From the NCBI RefSeq assembly GCF_022637395.1, contig NZ_CP093337.1, positions 2,874,501 to 2,938,500 on the forward strand: a stretch of DNA of 64,000 nt. Reading direction: 5' to 3'. This document shows positions 51,767 to 60,839 of this stretch, one piece after another. Position 1 is the stretch's first letter; every line of letters starts with the position of its first letter. Below the pieces are notes generated by a model, which saw only the letters and a list, made by a program, of their open reading frames with translations, searched no databases and was not told the origin of the DNA. Source of the DNA: Shinella sp. H4-D48. Lineage in GTDB: Bacteria > Pseudomonadota > Alphaproteobacteria > Rhizobiales > Rhizobiaceae. The translations under genes were made by a program, and so were the position numbers.

Positions 51767-51798
51767 AAGGCCGTGGCGGGAGACCGCCACGGCCTTTT
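51767..51798 (+). terminator. Strong hairpin ending the YeaQ-like gene and the convergent dehydrogenase
   Basis: A perfect 13-base stem (AAGGCCGTGGCGG / CCGCCACGGCCTT) with loop GAGA and TTTT on the plus side, 19 bases after the pseudogene stop. The dehydrogenase on the minus strand ends at 51802, so the hairpin can serve both directions. Confidence 0.85.
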
Positions 51799-51801
51799 GC
51801 A

Positions 51802-52833
51802 TCAGTTGACGCTCACCGGTTTGGAGCGCATGCGCGATACGGTTTCGCGCTCGGCACGCTTGCAGCGCATCGGCGGCAGGCCGCGATCCATCAGCGCCAT
51901 GTCCTCCAGCACCATGTCGCCCATCTTCTTGAAGGCAACGTCGAGCGCGCCGGCCCGGTGGGCGGAGCGCACGAAACCCTTGAGACGGCGTACCGGATGG
52001 TCGAGCGGCAAGGGCTCTTCGGGATAGACATCGCTTGCCGCCACGATATGCCCGGAACCGACGGCATTCATCAGCGCCAGGAAGTCCACCACATCCGCCC
52101 GGCTGAGCAGGATGAAGGCTGCGCCCCTGCGCATCGAGGCAAAAGCATCCGCGCCCAGAAAGCCCTTGTTGTCGCTGGTCACCGACGCGACGACGAAGAC
52201 GAAGTCGCTCATGGTGAGAACGTCCGAAAGCGATGCCGGCTCGGTGCCCGCTTCCCTGAGCAAGGACGGCGGTAGCCAGGGATCGAACACGCGGATCCTG
52301 GCGCGGAAGCCGGAAAGCACGCGGTTCAGCGCACGCCCGAGATCGCCGAAACCGACGATGCCGATCTCCGACCCCGACAGCAGCCGCGCCGAAACGTTGC
52401 CCTCCCCGCCCCACAGTTCACGGCCCTCGCGGAAATCCAGATCGGCATCGATTACGTCGCGCGCGAGGTTCAGCGCCATGGCAAGCCCGAGCTCGGCGAC
52501 CGGCTCGGCAAAGACCTGCCCCGTCGTCACGACATGGATACCGCGCGCGAACAGAACCTCGTAGGGCATGTTGTTGATGAGATTGCTCTCGACATTGAGG
52601 ATCGCGCGCAGCGCCGGCATGCGTGCCAGCGTCTCGGACGACAGCGGCGGCTGGCCGACGATATAGCGTGCCTGTGCGAGCACATCGTCGCCGAGCCCGG
52701 CAATATGATCGGGATCGGCCTCCACGACACGGTAGGTCCGGTGCAGTTCGGCCCGCGCTGCGGGCGTGAAGATAAGGTCGAGCGTACGCGGCTCGGGCGC
52801 GCTGATCACCAATGGCAGGCTGTTGTCGGTCAT
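51802..52833 (-). CDS. D-2-hydroxyacid dehydrogenase, NAD-binding
   Basis: A 343-residue soluble oxidoreductase of the D-isomer-specific 2-hydroxyacid dehydrogenase family. The NAD-binding Rossmann core shows IGIVGFGDLGRALNRVL at about residues 156-172, with DPWLPPSLLREAG as the second strand. The catalytic residues appear as Arg in LLSRADVVD, Glu in DVYPEEPLP and His in VRSAHRAGALD. The substrate cannot be told. Start at 52833 follows GGAGGAATC; the upstream Met at 52854 is less likely. It is a single-gene unit ending in a terminator. Confidence 0.87.
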   Translation of the reverse strand: MTDNSLPLVISAPEPRTLDLIFTPAARAELHRTYRVVEADPDHIAGLGDDVLAQARYIVGQPPLSSETLARMPALRAILNVESNLINNMPYEVLFARGIHVVTTGQVFAEPVAELGLAMALNLARDVIDADLDFREGRELWGGEGNVSARLLSGSEIGIVGFGDLGRALNRVLSGFRARIRVFDPWLPPSLLREAGTEPASLSDVLTMSDFVFVVASVTSDNKGFLGADAFASMRRGAAFILLSRADVVDFLALMNAVGSGHIVAASDVYPEEPLPLDHPVRRLKGFVRSAHRAGALDVAFKKMGDMVLEDMALMDRGLPPMRCKRAERETVSRMRSKPVSVN

Positions 52834-52887
52834 GATTCCTCCGGATCGTTCCAACGGAGTGGTAGCACGAGAACCGAAGGGCTGCGA

Positions 52888-53172
52888 CTAGTAGCCGAGG
52901 CCGCGCAGCGCGCGGATACTGGATGGCGGAAGCGCCGTGCTGGTCGACGAAATGCCGTTTTTCTCGCAGACATAGACATCGCGCGGGAGCCAGTGGCGGC
53001 TGCCGCTGGGGCGCACATCCACCTTTTGCTCGCAGACGACGTCACCTTTGCTGCTGTAAGCGTCGGTCGCATCGCTCGGCACCACGCCGGGCAGGTTTTC
53101 GAACACCTGCGCCTGCACGACGGGCGGGGACGCCAGAACGGCTATCATGACGAGGGCGGCGCGTATCTTCAT
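52888..53172 (-). CDS. Small secreted protein of unknown function
   Basis: A 94-residue product with a signal peptide (MKIRAALVMIAVLASPPVVQ, cleavage after AQA/AQV) and a short mature part with two cysteines (VVCEQKVDVRP, VYVCEKNGIS) that may form a disulfide. The start at 53172 follows GGAAGAAG. It lies between the dehydrogenase and the divergent rnd gene. No family recognised. Confidence 0.75.
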   Translation of the reverse strand: MKIRAALVMIAVLASPPVVQAQVFENLPGVVPSDATDAYSSKGDVVCEQKVDVRPSGSRHWLPRDVYVCEKNGISSTSTALPPSSIRALRGLGY

Positions 53173-53285
53173 CTTCTTCCCGGCAAAGCCGGCCTTTCGC
53201 AATCCATAAAGTAATACCGCCAGCCGACAACATGCGCTATAGGCCTGCGGATTATCCGACAGCTAAGACATAGATGGGGTTTTTC

Positions 53286-53912
53286 ATGGCAAGTACAATC
53301 CGGTATCATGAAGGCGACATTTCGGCGGCAGACGCCGCGCGCTATACCGGCGCCATCGCCATCGACACGGAGACGCTCGGCCTCATCCCGCGCCGTGACC
53401 GTCTTTGCGTAGTGCAGCTTTCTCCCGGCGACGGGACGGCCGATGTCATTCGCATCGCCGCCGGCCAGAAGGATGCGCCCAACCTCGTCGCCATGCTGAC
53501 CGATCCGTCCCGCCAGAAGATCTTCCACTATGGCCGCTTCGACATCGCGGTGCTGTTCCACACGTTCGGCGTAACCACCACACCTGTCTTCTGCACCAAG
53601 ATCGCCTCGCGCCTGACGCGGACCTATACGGACCGTCACGGCCTGAAGGACAATCTCAAGGAAATGCTCGATGTCGACATTTCCAAGCAGCAGCAGTCTT
53701 CCGACTGGGCTGCGGACACGCTCTCGCCCGCGCAGCTCGAATATGCCGCCTCGGATGTGCTGCATCTCCATGCGTTGCGCGATAAGCTGAATGCCCGTCT
53801 CGTGCGTGACGGGCGGCTTTCCCATGCCGAGGCCTGCTTCACCTTCCTGCCCACCCGCGCCAAGCTGGATCTGCTCGGCTGGGAAGAGACCGACATTTTC
53901 GCGCATAGCTGA
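53286..53912 (+). CDS. rnd: RNase D-like 3'-5' exonuclease
   Basis: A 208-residue DEDDy exonuclease. The metal-binding residues appear in order: AIDTETLGL (Exo I, Asp and Glu), HYGRFDIAVL (Exo II, Asp), and LEYAASDVLHL (Exo III, Tyr and Asp). It is much shorter than E. coli RNase D (375) and lacks the HRDC domains, as in many alphaproteobacteria. The start at 53286 (MASTIRYHEGD) is preferred over Met at 53274. It is divergent from the small secreted protein gene. Confidence 0.88.
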   Translation: MASTIRYHEGDISAADAARYTGAIAIDTETLGLIPRRDRLCVVQLSPGDGTADVIRIAAGQKDAPNLVAMLTDPSRQKIFHYGRFDIAVLFHTFGVTTTPVFCTKIASRLTRTYTDRHGLKDNLKEMLDVDISKQQQSSDWAADTLSPAQLEYAASDVLHLHALRDKLNARLVRDGRLSHAEACFTFLPTRAKLDLLGWEETDIFAHS

Positions 53913-53956
53913 GCCCTTTCGGCGGGCAAAAGCCTGCGGAATCAGGCGCTGCAGGC

Positions 53957-53972
53957 TTAACGGCTGGTTAAC
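53957..53972. promoter_or_regulatory. CtrA-like box before the 418-residue unknown gene
   Basis: TTAACGGCTGGTTAA followed by C fits TTAA-N7-TTAA and lies 37-52 bases upstream of the start at 54009. A ribosome site (AGGAGA) lies further on, at 53990. The position suggests direct promoter control of the unknown gene. Confidence 0.5.
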
Positions 53973-54008
53973 GAGGCCGGTCTATCCTCCAGGAGACTGG
54001 AGGCTGAC

Positions 54009-55265
54009 ATGTTGACACCGTTGCAGAGCGCGCATGCAGGCGCCGCCGTATCGGCCATGCAATCGATCGCCGATACGCTCGAGGAGCGTCGGCGCGAGGA
54101 AGCCGAGAAGGCGAGCGGGCGCAAGGATGACGACGTCCTGAAACGCCAGCAGGCGCAAGTCGGCTCCGACGACACGGCGCGACAGGCCAATACGCGCATC
54201 AACGAGCACTTCTTCGGCAGCAATGCCCGTGGCCAGGATACGCTCGCCAAGCTCGTCTCCCGCTTCAGCGCCATGCTGGGCATCAGCCAGGGCGACAGCG
54301 AGACGGGCCGGCAATTCGCCCAGCGCCTCAGCGACCAGCTGGCCCTGATCGGAAACATTTCTCTTCCGGCCAAGGGCAGCAACCAGAATGTAACGCTCAC
54401 CGCCCTCGGCACGAGCCTGTCGGCCGTGCAACTGGCGATGAAAGGAAATGCGGACGATGCTGCCGCAAACCTCGTCGCCCGCCTCGCGGCTGCAGCGGGT
54501 GTTTCGCAGGGCGACGATGAGCCGGATGCCGATTTCGAGCAGCGCCTCTCCAACCTCCTGACGCGCCAGCGCGGCGAGCTGCCGGAGACCGTTTCGTCGC
54601 TCGAGCAGAAGAGCGGCCTCGATGACCTCGGCCTCAAGGCCACCGATCTCATCGCCGCCATCCGCAACCCCTACGGCACCGAAGCCCAGCGCGTGAAGGA
54701 TGCGCTTGCGCAAAAGGCGCAGGATGAGAAGTCCCTTACGCCCGAGATGCGCAAAGTTCTCGCGCGTCTGGAGGACACCGCCGACCCAAAGTCCATCGAG
54801 GAGCTGAAATTCGAGCGGGTGCGGCCCGACCCGACCCGTGTGGAGGATGCGGAGGTCCGCAAGGAGCGGGAAGAGACAATCCGCTCGCTGGAAGCCGGCG
54901 AAAAGCTCGACGATGTCAGAGACCTTCAGGACGCCATTGGTCGCGCCCAAGCGGATGCGACGAAACCGACGCCCGAGACGAAGAAGCCGGGCGGCGCGGC
55001 GGCAGACGCCCTCGACACGATCCAGCTTCTGGCCGCCGGTGCGCAGGCGAACGACGGAGCTGAAAAGGCGGCGGCGTCCTCGAACGCCTCCTCTTCGGAG
55101 CGCACAGGCGACCAGGTCGATACGACGGAAGACGCGATACGAAACCTTGATGCCGCCGGCAACGTTGAGAAAGCCGAACGGGAAGACGCCAAAAAGGAAA
55201 TCTTCGCACTGCGCGTCGACGACAACGGCATTTACGACCTGATCACGCGCCAGTTGGTTGCCTGA
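54009..55265 (+). CDS. Uncharacterised 418-residue cytoplasmic protein
   Basis: No family is recognised and no signal or membrane segment is seen. The N-terminus has a charged coiled coil (SIADTLEERRREEAEKASGR), followed by two similar segments: VSRFSAMLGISQGDSETGRQ with FAQRLSDQLALIG, and [20 protein letters not shown] with FEQRLSNLLTRQ, an apparent internal duplication of about 100 residues. The C-terminal third is low-complexity (Ala/Asp/Lys) and ends IYDLITRQLVA. A CtrA-like box lies just upstream. It lies near the motility cluster, but a motility role is only a guess. Confidence 0.8.
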   Translation: MLTPLQSAHAGAAVSAMQSIADTLEERRREEAEKASGRKDDDVLKRQQAQVGSDDTARQANTRINEHFFGSNARGQDTLAKLVSRFSAMLGISQGDSETGRQFAQRLSDQLALIGNISLPAKGSNQNVTLTALGTSLSAVQLAMKGNADDAAANLVARLAAAAGVSQGDDEPDADFEQRLSNLLTRQRGELPETVSSLEQKSGLDDLGLKATDLIAAIRNPYGTEAQRVKDALAQKAQDEKSLTPEMRKVLARLEDTADPKSIEELKFERVRPDPTRVEDAEVRKEREETIRSLEAGEKLDDVRDLQDAIGRAQADATKPTPETKKPGGAAADALDTIQLLAAGAQANDGAEKAAASSNASSSERTGDQVDTTEDAIRNLDAAGNVEKAEREDAKKEIFALRVDDNGIYDLITRQLVA

Positions 55266-55268
55266 GGC

Positions 55269-55604
55269 TCAAGCCTTCTTCCGCACGATTCCCAGCCGGG
55301 CGATGACCTCCGGTGGGATACCGTAGCGACGGATCGCATCCTTTTGGCTGCGCAGGCCGCACATTTCCCGCTGAATGAAGAACGCCCAGACCTTGTCGGC
55401 GGCATCGTCGAGCAGAACCTCACGCTCTTCCGCCGGGCATCCGGCGGCGAGACGCCCGGAAAGCAGCGCCAGCGCCTTCTCGACTTTGAGCCCATGTCGG
55501 CCAAGCGAATCCGCCCGTTCCGACATCATTTCGTATTCAAGAATATTGAGGCCCGTTTCCTTGGTGAAGGAAGGGGCAAGTGCCTGTGGCGGACGAACCG
55601 TCAT
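55269..55604 (-). CDS. Small conserved protein, DUF6665-like
   Basis: A 111-residue soluble protein: LNILEYEMMSERADSLGRHG, a middle helix, then VWAFFIQREMCGLRSQKDAI and RRYGIPPEVIARLGIVRK. It resembles, from memory, a small rhizobial family annotated DUF6665; that label is not checked. It converges on the preceding gene with 3 bases between the stops. Confidence 0.7.
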   Translation of the reverse strand: MTVRPPQALAPSFTKETGLNILEYEMMSERADSLGRHGLKVEKALALLSGRLAAGCPAEEREVLLDDAADKVWAFFIQREMCGLRSQKDAIRRYGIPPEVIARLGIVRKKA

Positions 55605-55660
55605 CTTGCATCTCCCGTCATGGGGAAAAGATGGAGCGGCCGGCGCGTGGATGCAAGGGA

Positions 55661-57043
55661 TCAGACGGCGCGGGCGCGAACCTCATCAAAGGTCCAGTCC
55701 CGCAGGAGTTCGCCGTCGCGCCACACCGGCTGGAGCATGTTGGGGCGGCCTGCGAGCTGATCGACGCGAGCGGCTTCCAGCCCGATATAGCTTTCCACCA
55801 CCGCTTGCCGGCCCGCCTTCGAGGCCTTGAGGTTCATGGTTGCCGGGCGCTTGTAGACATCGTGCCAGACGCCGGCGGTATCCTGCCGGGCATTGGCCTT
55901 CATGGCGAAGGAATAGGTGTCGCGGTTGACGCGCTGGAGCAGCCCCGCCCCCATGCCGAACGCGATGTTCTCGGCCGAAAAGCCGAAGGCCTCCAGCCGA
56001 CCGAGGATCAGAGCAATATCGGCAGACGAGATGCCATCGCCTTGGATGACGCGCACGCTGTTGTCCAGGACCTTGTAGCCCTTGCCGTTCAGATGCGTGC
56101 CGAAGGCATAGGCAAGCTGGCGCACCACCTGCACGGGCGTTTCCACTGGGTCGCCGCTGTCGGGACGCACGACGAGCGTGCCGCCGGCGGTCTGCACCCG
56201 CTCCTTCAACTGCTTGCCCCAGATCTCCGCAACGGCATTGTTGATGTCGTAGCTGTCGGAGACCACGGCATAGAGGCCCTTGGCGCCGAACTTGTCGATC
56301 ATGTTGGCGTAGGCATCCGCCTCGCGGTCCTGGCCCCAGGAGGTCATGGTGGAATGTTCCGAGGCCGGAATGGAAAAACCCGCCATCTGCGCACCATAGT
56401 AACGGCGCGCATAGAGAACGCCCGTCACCGTATCCGTGCCCATGAAGTTCACGAGATGCGCGGCACCGCCAATGCCGGCCTGCTCCAGGCTCGTCGTGCC
56501 ACGCGCGCCGAAATCGTGAAGGCGGAAAGGCAGCACGGAATCGGGATCGTCGCAGGTCTTTTCCAGGATTGGCCGGATGATCTGCTTCACCTTGCGGGAG
56601 TTCGAGGCGACCGTGCTAGGATACCAGATGGCGCGCAGCAGCGCGGTCTCGATATAGGATGTCAACCAGTGGCAGACGGGATCGGTGTTCACCACCTGCA
56701 CGACGGGCACGCCGCGGCGAACCATGGTGCCCTCCGGCAGCGCCTCGATCAGTAGCGGCAGGTAGCCGCCATGGCGGTTGACGATATGGGTCCAGCCCTC
56801 GCGATTGAACGGCAGGCCGTGCGCGAGGACGATTTCCTCGGCCTCGTTCACATCCTGCATCGTCACCGGTTTGGCGAGATACTCCTTCAGGAACATCTGC
56901 AGGCCGAAGAACACCACTTCTGCGTTGTCCGAATGACCGCGGGCTTCGACATAGGAGGAGATCGCGCGCGTTTCCGGCGGATATTGCAGGTAATGGCTAA
57001 GCTTGTAGCTGTCGGTATTGAGGATGAGGTTGGTGAGGTTCAT
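55661..57043 (-). CDS. Nicotinamide phosphoribosyltransferase (NadV/NAMPT type)
   Basis: This enzyme condenses nicotinamide with PRPP to give NMN for NAD salvage. The 460-residue product begins MNLTNLILNTDSYKLSHYLQ and has LHDFGARGTTSLEQAGIGGA, FSIPASEHSTMTSWGQDREA, YAVVSDSYDINNAV, VVRPDSGDPVETPVQVVRQL and QGDGISSADI, the pattern of NAMPT/NadV rather than of nicotinate-specific PncB. It is encoded alone, divergent from the 511-residue unknown gene. Confidence 0.87.
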   Translation of the reverse strand: MNLTNLILNTDSYKLSHYLQYPPETRAISSYVEARGHSDNAEVVFFGLQMFLKEYLAKPVTMQDVNEAEEIVLAHGLPFNREGWTHIVNRHGGYLPLLIEALPEGTMVRRGVPVVQVVNTDPVCHWLTSYIETALLRAIWYPSTVASNSRKVKQIIRPILEKTCDDPDSVLPFRLHDFGARGTTSLEQAGIGGAAHLVNFMGTDTVTGVLYARRYYGAQMAGFSIPASEHSTMTSWGQDREADAYANMIDKFGAKGLYAVVSDSYDINNAVAEIWGKQLKERVQTAGGTLVVRPDSGDPVETPVQVVRQLAYAFGTHLNGKGYKVLDNSVRVIQGDGISSADIALILGRLEAFGFSAENIAFGMGAGLLQRVNRDTYSFAMKANARQDTAGVWHDVYKRPATMNLKASKAGRQAVVESYIGLEAARVDQLAGRPNMLQPVWRDGELLRDWTFDEVRARAV

Positions 57044-57162
57044 CGAAAGGTCTCCGCCGCATCCGCAGCTCCAGCCTGCAAGTGCCGCGAAGATTTACGC
57101 GAGCCGAGCATAAGGGGCAAGACCCGTTTCGGACTGCACGGGAGGAAGCGTTTTGACGTTCG

Positions 57163-57180
57163 TTAGCGTTTCATTAACCA
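57163..57180. promoter_or_regulatory. Degenerate CtrA-like box in a 371-base divergent interval
   Basis: The interval 57044-57414 separates the divergent NAMPT and 511-residue unknown genes and holds no gene I can support. TTAGCGTTTCATTAA plus CCA has one mismatch to TTAA-N7-TTAA. It lies 120 bases upstream of NAMPT and about 235 bases upstream of the unknown gene. Weak. Confidence 0.25.
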
Positions 57181-57414
57181 CGAACTGTCAAATGTAAGAA
57201 TCACAGGTTGTTCGGAGTACCGGGGTTTCCCGTCCGGCCCAGTCAGCGGTTCAGTGCATTGCCGGTCTACCCGTCGCCTCCCGCATGAATACCCGGTTCG
57301 CCGAGTCGAAGCTCATCACCTTGCAGCGTCGCGCATGATGCGCCATCCGACGAACGATGGAACATTCACGACAAGATGCTGCGATGCGCAGAGCATCGGC
57401 GAAAGGAGACAGGC

Positions 57415-58950
57415 ATGCTACCGCGCGTGGCACCGATGACCGGCACGGCCCAGTCCTCTCCCGCCCTTCAGGCGGGCGTGTCGTCCGATGCCGTCGCCCG
57501 CCCGCAGCCAAGCGCTGCCACTCTTGCCAATCTTCGCGCTGACGTGCTGCTGCGCCTCATCGAGACCATGCTGAAGCACATGCCGCCCGCGGCGGAGCCG
57601 AATGCCGGGCGCGACCTGCTCGAGACGCTGCTCGCAGCATTGAAGACGACGCCGGGGCGCGAGGGTGAGAACGGCCGAAAGCTCGCCGATCTCCTCGCCA
57701 AGCTGCCACCGGAACTGCGGCCTGCCGTCGAGAAGCTGATCAACACCGTGCTGTCCTCCATGCCGACACGCACTCTGATGGAGATCGTGCGCAATCCGAA
57801 CGGCCCCGATGCCCAGAAGCTCGCCACGATCATCGCCGCGAACGTGAATACGGCAGCCCTTTCCACGCCGGCCAACGACAGGCAGCCGCGCCCGATGGGC
57901 CTTACCGCCCAGCAGCTGGCGGCCGTTGCGCGGCAGGGCACGCCGCAGCTCGCAGATCCTACGGCCGGCGATGTCCGCGCCCTCCAGTCGGCGCTGAAGC
58001 GCGTGTTCGACCTCGACACCGGCAAGCCCCGCGCCGTCTCCAGCCAGACAGGCGATGCGGACGCGGGCCGCCAGCCGACGACGGCAGCGACCCGCCTGCC
58101 TGCCGATCCCGGCAGCGTGCCGAAAGCCGAAAACCGCCCGCCCGTCTCCGCCGGCCGCGCCGCGACCGGACAGCCTGTCGACGCCATCGAGGCAGCCCCT
58201 CGCCATATGGGCGATGCCGAGGAAGTCGAGACGACGGCACCCGCCACTCGACGGGGAGACCAGACCGGGCGGACACAGTTCGCCGTCGGGCAGGTCCTCG
58301 CCCGCAGCGTGCTGCAAGCCGTTGCACGTGACATACCATCAGCACTTCTGATGCAGGCGGTCACTCAGCTGATGGAAACCCTCTCCCCGGAAGAGGCAAA
58401 CTTCCTGCGGGCGCTGTTCGACCGGCCACTCGATCCGGCCCCGGAACAGGACGCGGTGCTTGCCACCGCAGATTTGCCGGAAGAAGCGGCCGAGGGCACG
58501 GCAAAGACCGGCAAGCCGGGGACCGAGACGGCACAGCAACCGGCTTCCCTACCGCAGTCGGCCGACGATGACGGCAAGCCGCTTCCGCTGCCGCAAAGCC
58601 GGGAGGCCGCGCACGCGGCGATCGCCGACACGACACCCGAGCGGCTGCTGACCGCATTGCCGCTGCGCGAAGGCGTGCCCGTCGCCTTTGTTCCCTATCT
58701 TCCCGCCGAGGACGAGACCGAATGGCGTGACGAGCGTGAGGCCGAACAGGAAGAGGCAGCGGAGGAGAACGGCACGGAGGGAGATAATCAGTCAGGTGAA
58801 GAGCCGATGGCTGACGCGGAAGGCGAAACCGGCGACGATGAACCGGAAAGCCCCGACATGGCGCGGCGCCGCGAAAAGACCGCGGACATGGTGGGCGTCA
58901 TCGAACCCGGCCTCGTGTTCTACCAGAAGCTGGGTGAATACTGGACCTGA
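57415..58950 (+). CDS. Uncharacterised 511-residue protein
   Basis: No family recognised; no signal peptide or membrane helix. Residues ~20-130 are helical (ADVLLRLIETMLKHMPPAAE, LADLLAKLPPELRPAVEKLI), the centre is low-complexity (Pro/Ala/Thr), a second helical segment follows (ARSVLQAVARDIPSALLMQA, VTQLMETLSPEEANFLRALF), and the C-terminus is very acidic (EEAAEENGTEGDNQSGEEP) before a short conserved-looking end (GVIEPGLVFYQKLGEYWT). The layout is loosely like FliK, with no FliK C-terminal motif. The start at 57415 follows AAAGGAGA. Confidence 0.78.
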   Translation: MLPRVAPMTGTAQSSPALQAGVSSDAVARPQPSAATLANLRADVLLRLIETMLKHMPPAAEPNAGRDLLETLLAALKTTPGREGENGRKLADLLAKLPPELRPAVEKLINTVLSSMPTRTLMEIVRNPNGPDAQKLATIIAANVNTAALSTPANDRQPRPMGLTAQQLAAVARQGTPQLADPTAGDVRALQSALKRVFDLDTGKPRAVSSQTGDADAGRQPTTAATRLPADPGSVPKAENRPPVSAGRAATGQPVDAIEAAPRHMGDAEEVETTAPATRRGDQTGRTQFAVGQVLARSVLQAVARDIPSALLMQAVTQLMETLSPEEANFLRALFDRPLDPAPEQDAVLATADLPEEAAEGTAKTGKPGTETAQQPASLPQSADDDGKPLPLPQSREAAHAAIADTTPERLLTALPLREGVPVAFVPYLPAEDETEWRDEREAEQEEAAEENGTEGDNQSGEEPMADAEGETGDDEPESPDMARRREKTADMVGVIEPGLVFYQKLGEYWT

Positions 58951-58962
58951 CCGGAGGCCTAA

Positions 58963-58995
58963 GAAAAAGCCCGCGGAGATTGCTCTCCGCGGGCT
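58963..58995 (-). terminator. Rho-independent terminator of rpsA
   Basis: A perfect 12-base stem (AGCCCGCGGAGA / TCTCCGCGGGCT) with a 4-base loop; the minus strand continues TTTTTCTTAG. It lies 24 bases after the rpsA stop and 17 bases after the convergent 511-residue gene. Confidence 0.9.
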
Positions 58996-59019
58996 CTTCA
59001 TTTCAAAAGCAAGCGAGGC

Positions 59020-60726
59020 TTACTCGGCGTTGTTGCGGTTCTTCAGAGCCGCGCCGAGAATGTCGCCGAGCGAAGCGCCCGAGTCGGACGAGCCGAACTG
59101 TGCAACGGCTTCCTTCTCTTCAGCGATTTCCAGAGCCTTGATCGAAAGCTGGACCTTGCGATCCTTCTTCGAGAAGCTCAGGACGCGGGCGTCGACGGTC
59201 TGGCCGACCGAGAAACGCTCCGGACGCTGTTCGTCACGGTCACGCGAAAGGTCAGCGCGGCGGATGAACGACGTGAGGTCTTCGTGGTTGACGAGCTTCA
59301 CTTCGATGCCACCGTCGTTGATCGCGATGACTTCAGCCGAGACGACGGCATTCTTGCGCAGGTCGCCGGAAGCAGCGGCGTCGCCGACCGAGTCCTTGCC
59401 GAGCTGCTTGATGCCGAGCGAGATACGCTCCTTGTCGACGTCAACATCCAGAACGACTGCCTTGACGACGTCGCCCTTGTTGTACTCCTCGATGACCTGC
59501 TCGCCCGGACGGTTCCAGTCGAGGTCGGAGAGGTGCACCATGCCGTCCACGTCGCCTTCGAGGCCGATGAACAGACCGAATTCGGTCTTGTTCTTGACTT
59601 CGCCTTCGACTTCCGTGCCAGCCGGATGGCTGTGCGCGAAGGCCTGCCACGGGTTCTCGAGGGTCTGCTTGAGACCGAGCGAGATGCGGCGCTTCGTCGG
59701 GTCGACTTCGAGAACGACCACATCGACTTCCTGGCTCGTGGACAGGATCTTGCCGGGGTGAACGTTCTTCTTCGTCCAGGACATTTCGGAGATGTGGATC
59801 AGGCCTTCGATGCCCGGCTCCAGCTCGACGAACGCACCGTAGTCGGTGATGTTCGTAACCGTACCGGAGATCTTCTTGCCGGTCGGGTACTTGGTGCCGA
59901 TGCCATCCCACGGATCCGACTCGAGCTGCTTCATGCCGAGCGAGATGCGGTGGGTTTCCTGGTTGATGCGGATGATCTGAACCTTGACCTGCTGGCCGAT
60001 GGACAGGATTTCCGACGGATGGTTGACGCGGCGCCAGGCCATGTCGGTGACGTGCAGCAGGCCGTCGATGCCGCCGAGGTCAACGAACGCACCGTAGTCG
60101 GTGATGTTCTTGACGACGCCGTCAACAACCTGGCCTTCTTCGAGGTTCTGAACGATTTCAGAACGCTGTTCGGCGCGGGACTCTTCAAGAACCGTGCGGC
60201 GCGAAACGACGATGTTGCCGCGACGCTTGTCCATCTTGAGGATTTCGAAGGGCTGCGGGTTGTGCATGAGCGGCGTGACGTCGCGGATCGGACGGATGTC
60301 GACCTGCGAACGCGGCAGGAAGGCAACGGCGCCGTCGAGATCGACGGTAAAGCCACCCTTGACCTGGTTGAAGATGACGCCTTCGACGCGCTCGCCGGCT
60401 TCGAACTTGACTTCGAGCTTGGCCCAGCTCTCTTCGCGGCGAGCCTTTTCGCGCGACAGAACAGCTTCACCAAGCGCGTTTTCGATGCGCTCGACATAGA
60501 CTTCGACTTCGTCGCCGACCTTCAGCGTGCCGTCCTTGGACTTGGCACCGAATTCCTTCAGCGGAACGCGACCTTCAACCTTGAGGCCGACGTCGATGAT
60601 GGCAACGTCCTTCTCGATCGCGGTAACGATACCCTTGGCAACATAGCCTTCAGCGAGATCGTTGGACGCAAAGGATTCCTGCAGAAGGGCTGCGAAATCT
60701 TCGCGCGTGGGGTTTGCTTGAGACAT
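59020..60726 (-). CDS. rpsA: 30S ribosomal protein S1
   Basis: S1 binds mRNA and helps initiation. The 568-residue product has six S1 (OB-fold) domains; the repeat signatures are GIVTAIEKDVAIIDVGLKVE, KGGFTVDLDGAVAFLPRSQV, VVKNITDYGAFVDLGGIDGL, TVTNITDYGAFVELEPGIEG, EVKNKTEFGLFIGLEGDVDG and AINDGGIEVKLVNHEDLTSF. It lies downstream of aroA-cmk, the usual alphaproteobacterial order, with a 113-base gap that may hold its own promoter. Confidence 0.97.
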   Translation of the reverse strand: MSQANPTREDFAALLQESFASNDLAEGYVAKGIVTAIEKDVAIIDVGLKVEGRVPLKEFGAKSKDGTLKVGDEVEVYVERIENALGEAVLSREKARREESWAKLEVKFEAGERVEGVIFNQVKGGFTVDLDGAVAFLPRSQVDIRPIRDVTPLMHNPQPFEILKMDKRRGNIVVSRRTVLEESRAEQRSEIVQNLEEGQVVDGVVKNITDYGAFVDLGGIDGLLHVTDMAWRRVNHPSEILSIGQQVKVQIIRINQETHRISLGMKQLESDPWDGIGTKYPTGKKISGTVTNITDYGAFVELEPGIEGLIHISEMSWTKKNVHPGKILSTSQEVDVVVLEVDPTKRRISLGLKQTLENPWQAFAHSHPAGTEVEGEVKNKTEFGLFIGLEGDVDGMVHLSDLDWNRPGEQVIEEYNKGDVVKAVVLDVDVDKERISLGIKQLGKDSVGDAAASGDLRKNAVVSAEVIAINDGGIEVKLVNHEDLTSFIRRADLSRDRDEQRPERFSVGQTVDARVLSFSKKDRKVQLSIKALEIAEEKEAVAQFGSSDSGASLGDILGAALKNRNNAE

Positions 60727-60839
60727 TGAAACTCCTGATGTGCCTGTGAGGCACGGGCGCCGGGGGTTGGTGTTGGTGATGAACGAGGCGCTATCCGCTA
60801 CCCTTCGGCAGCAAATCCGGCGCGGGGACAGGCTTCGTT

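Noticed and set aside
59284-60729. Plus-strand open frame opposite rpsA.
   Set aside because: Antisense shadow of a highly expressed ribosomal gene.
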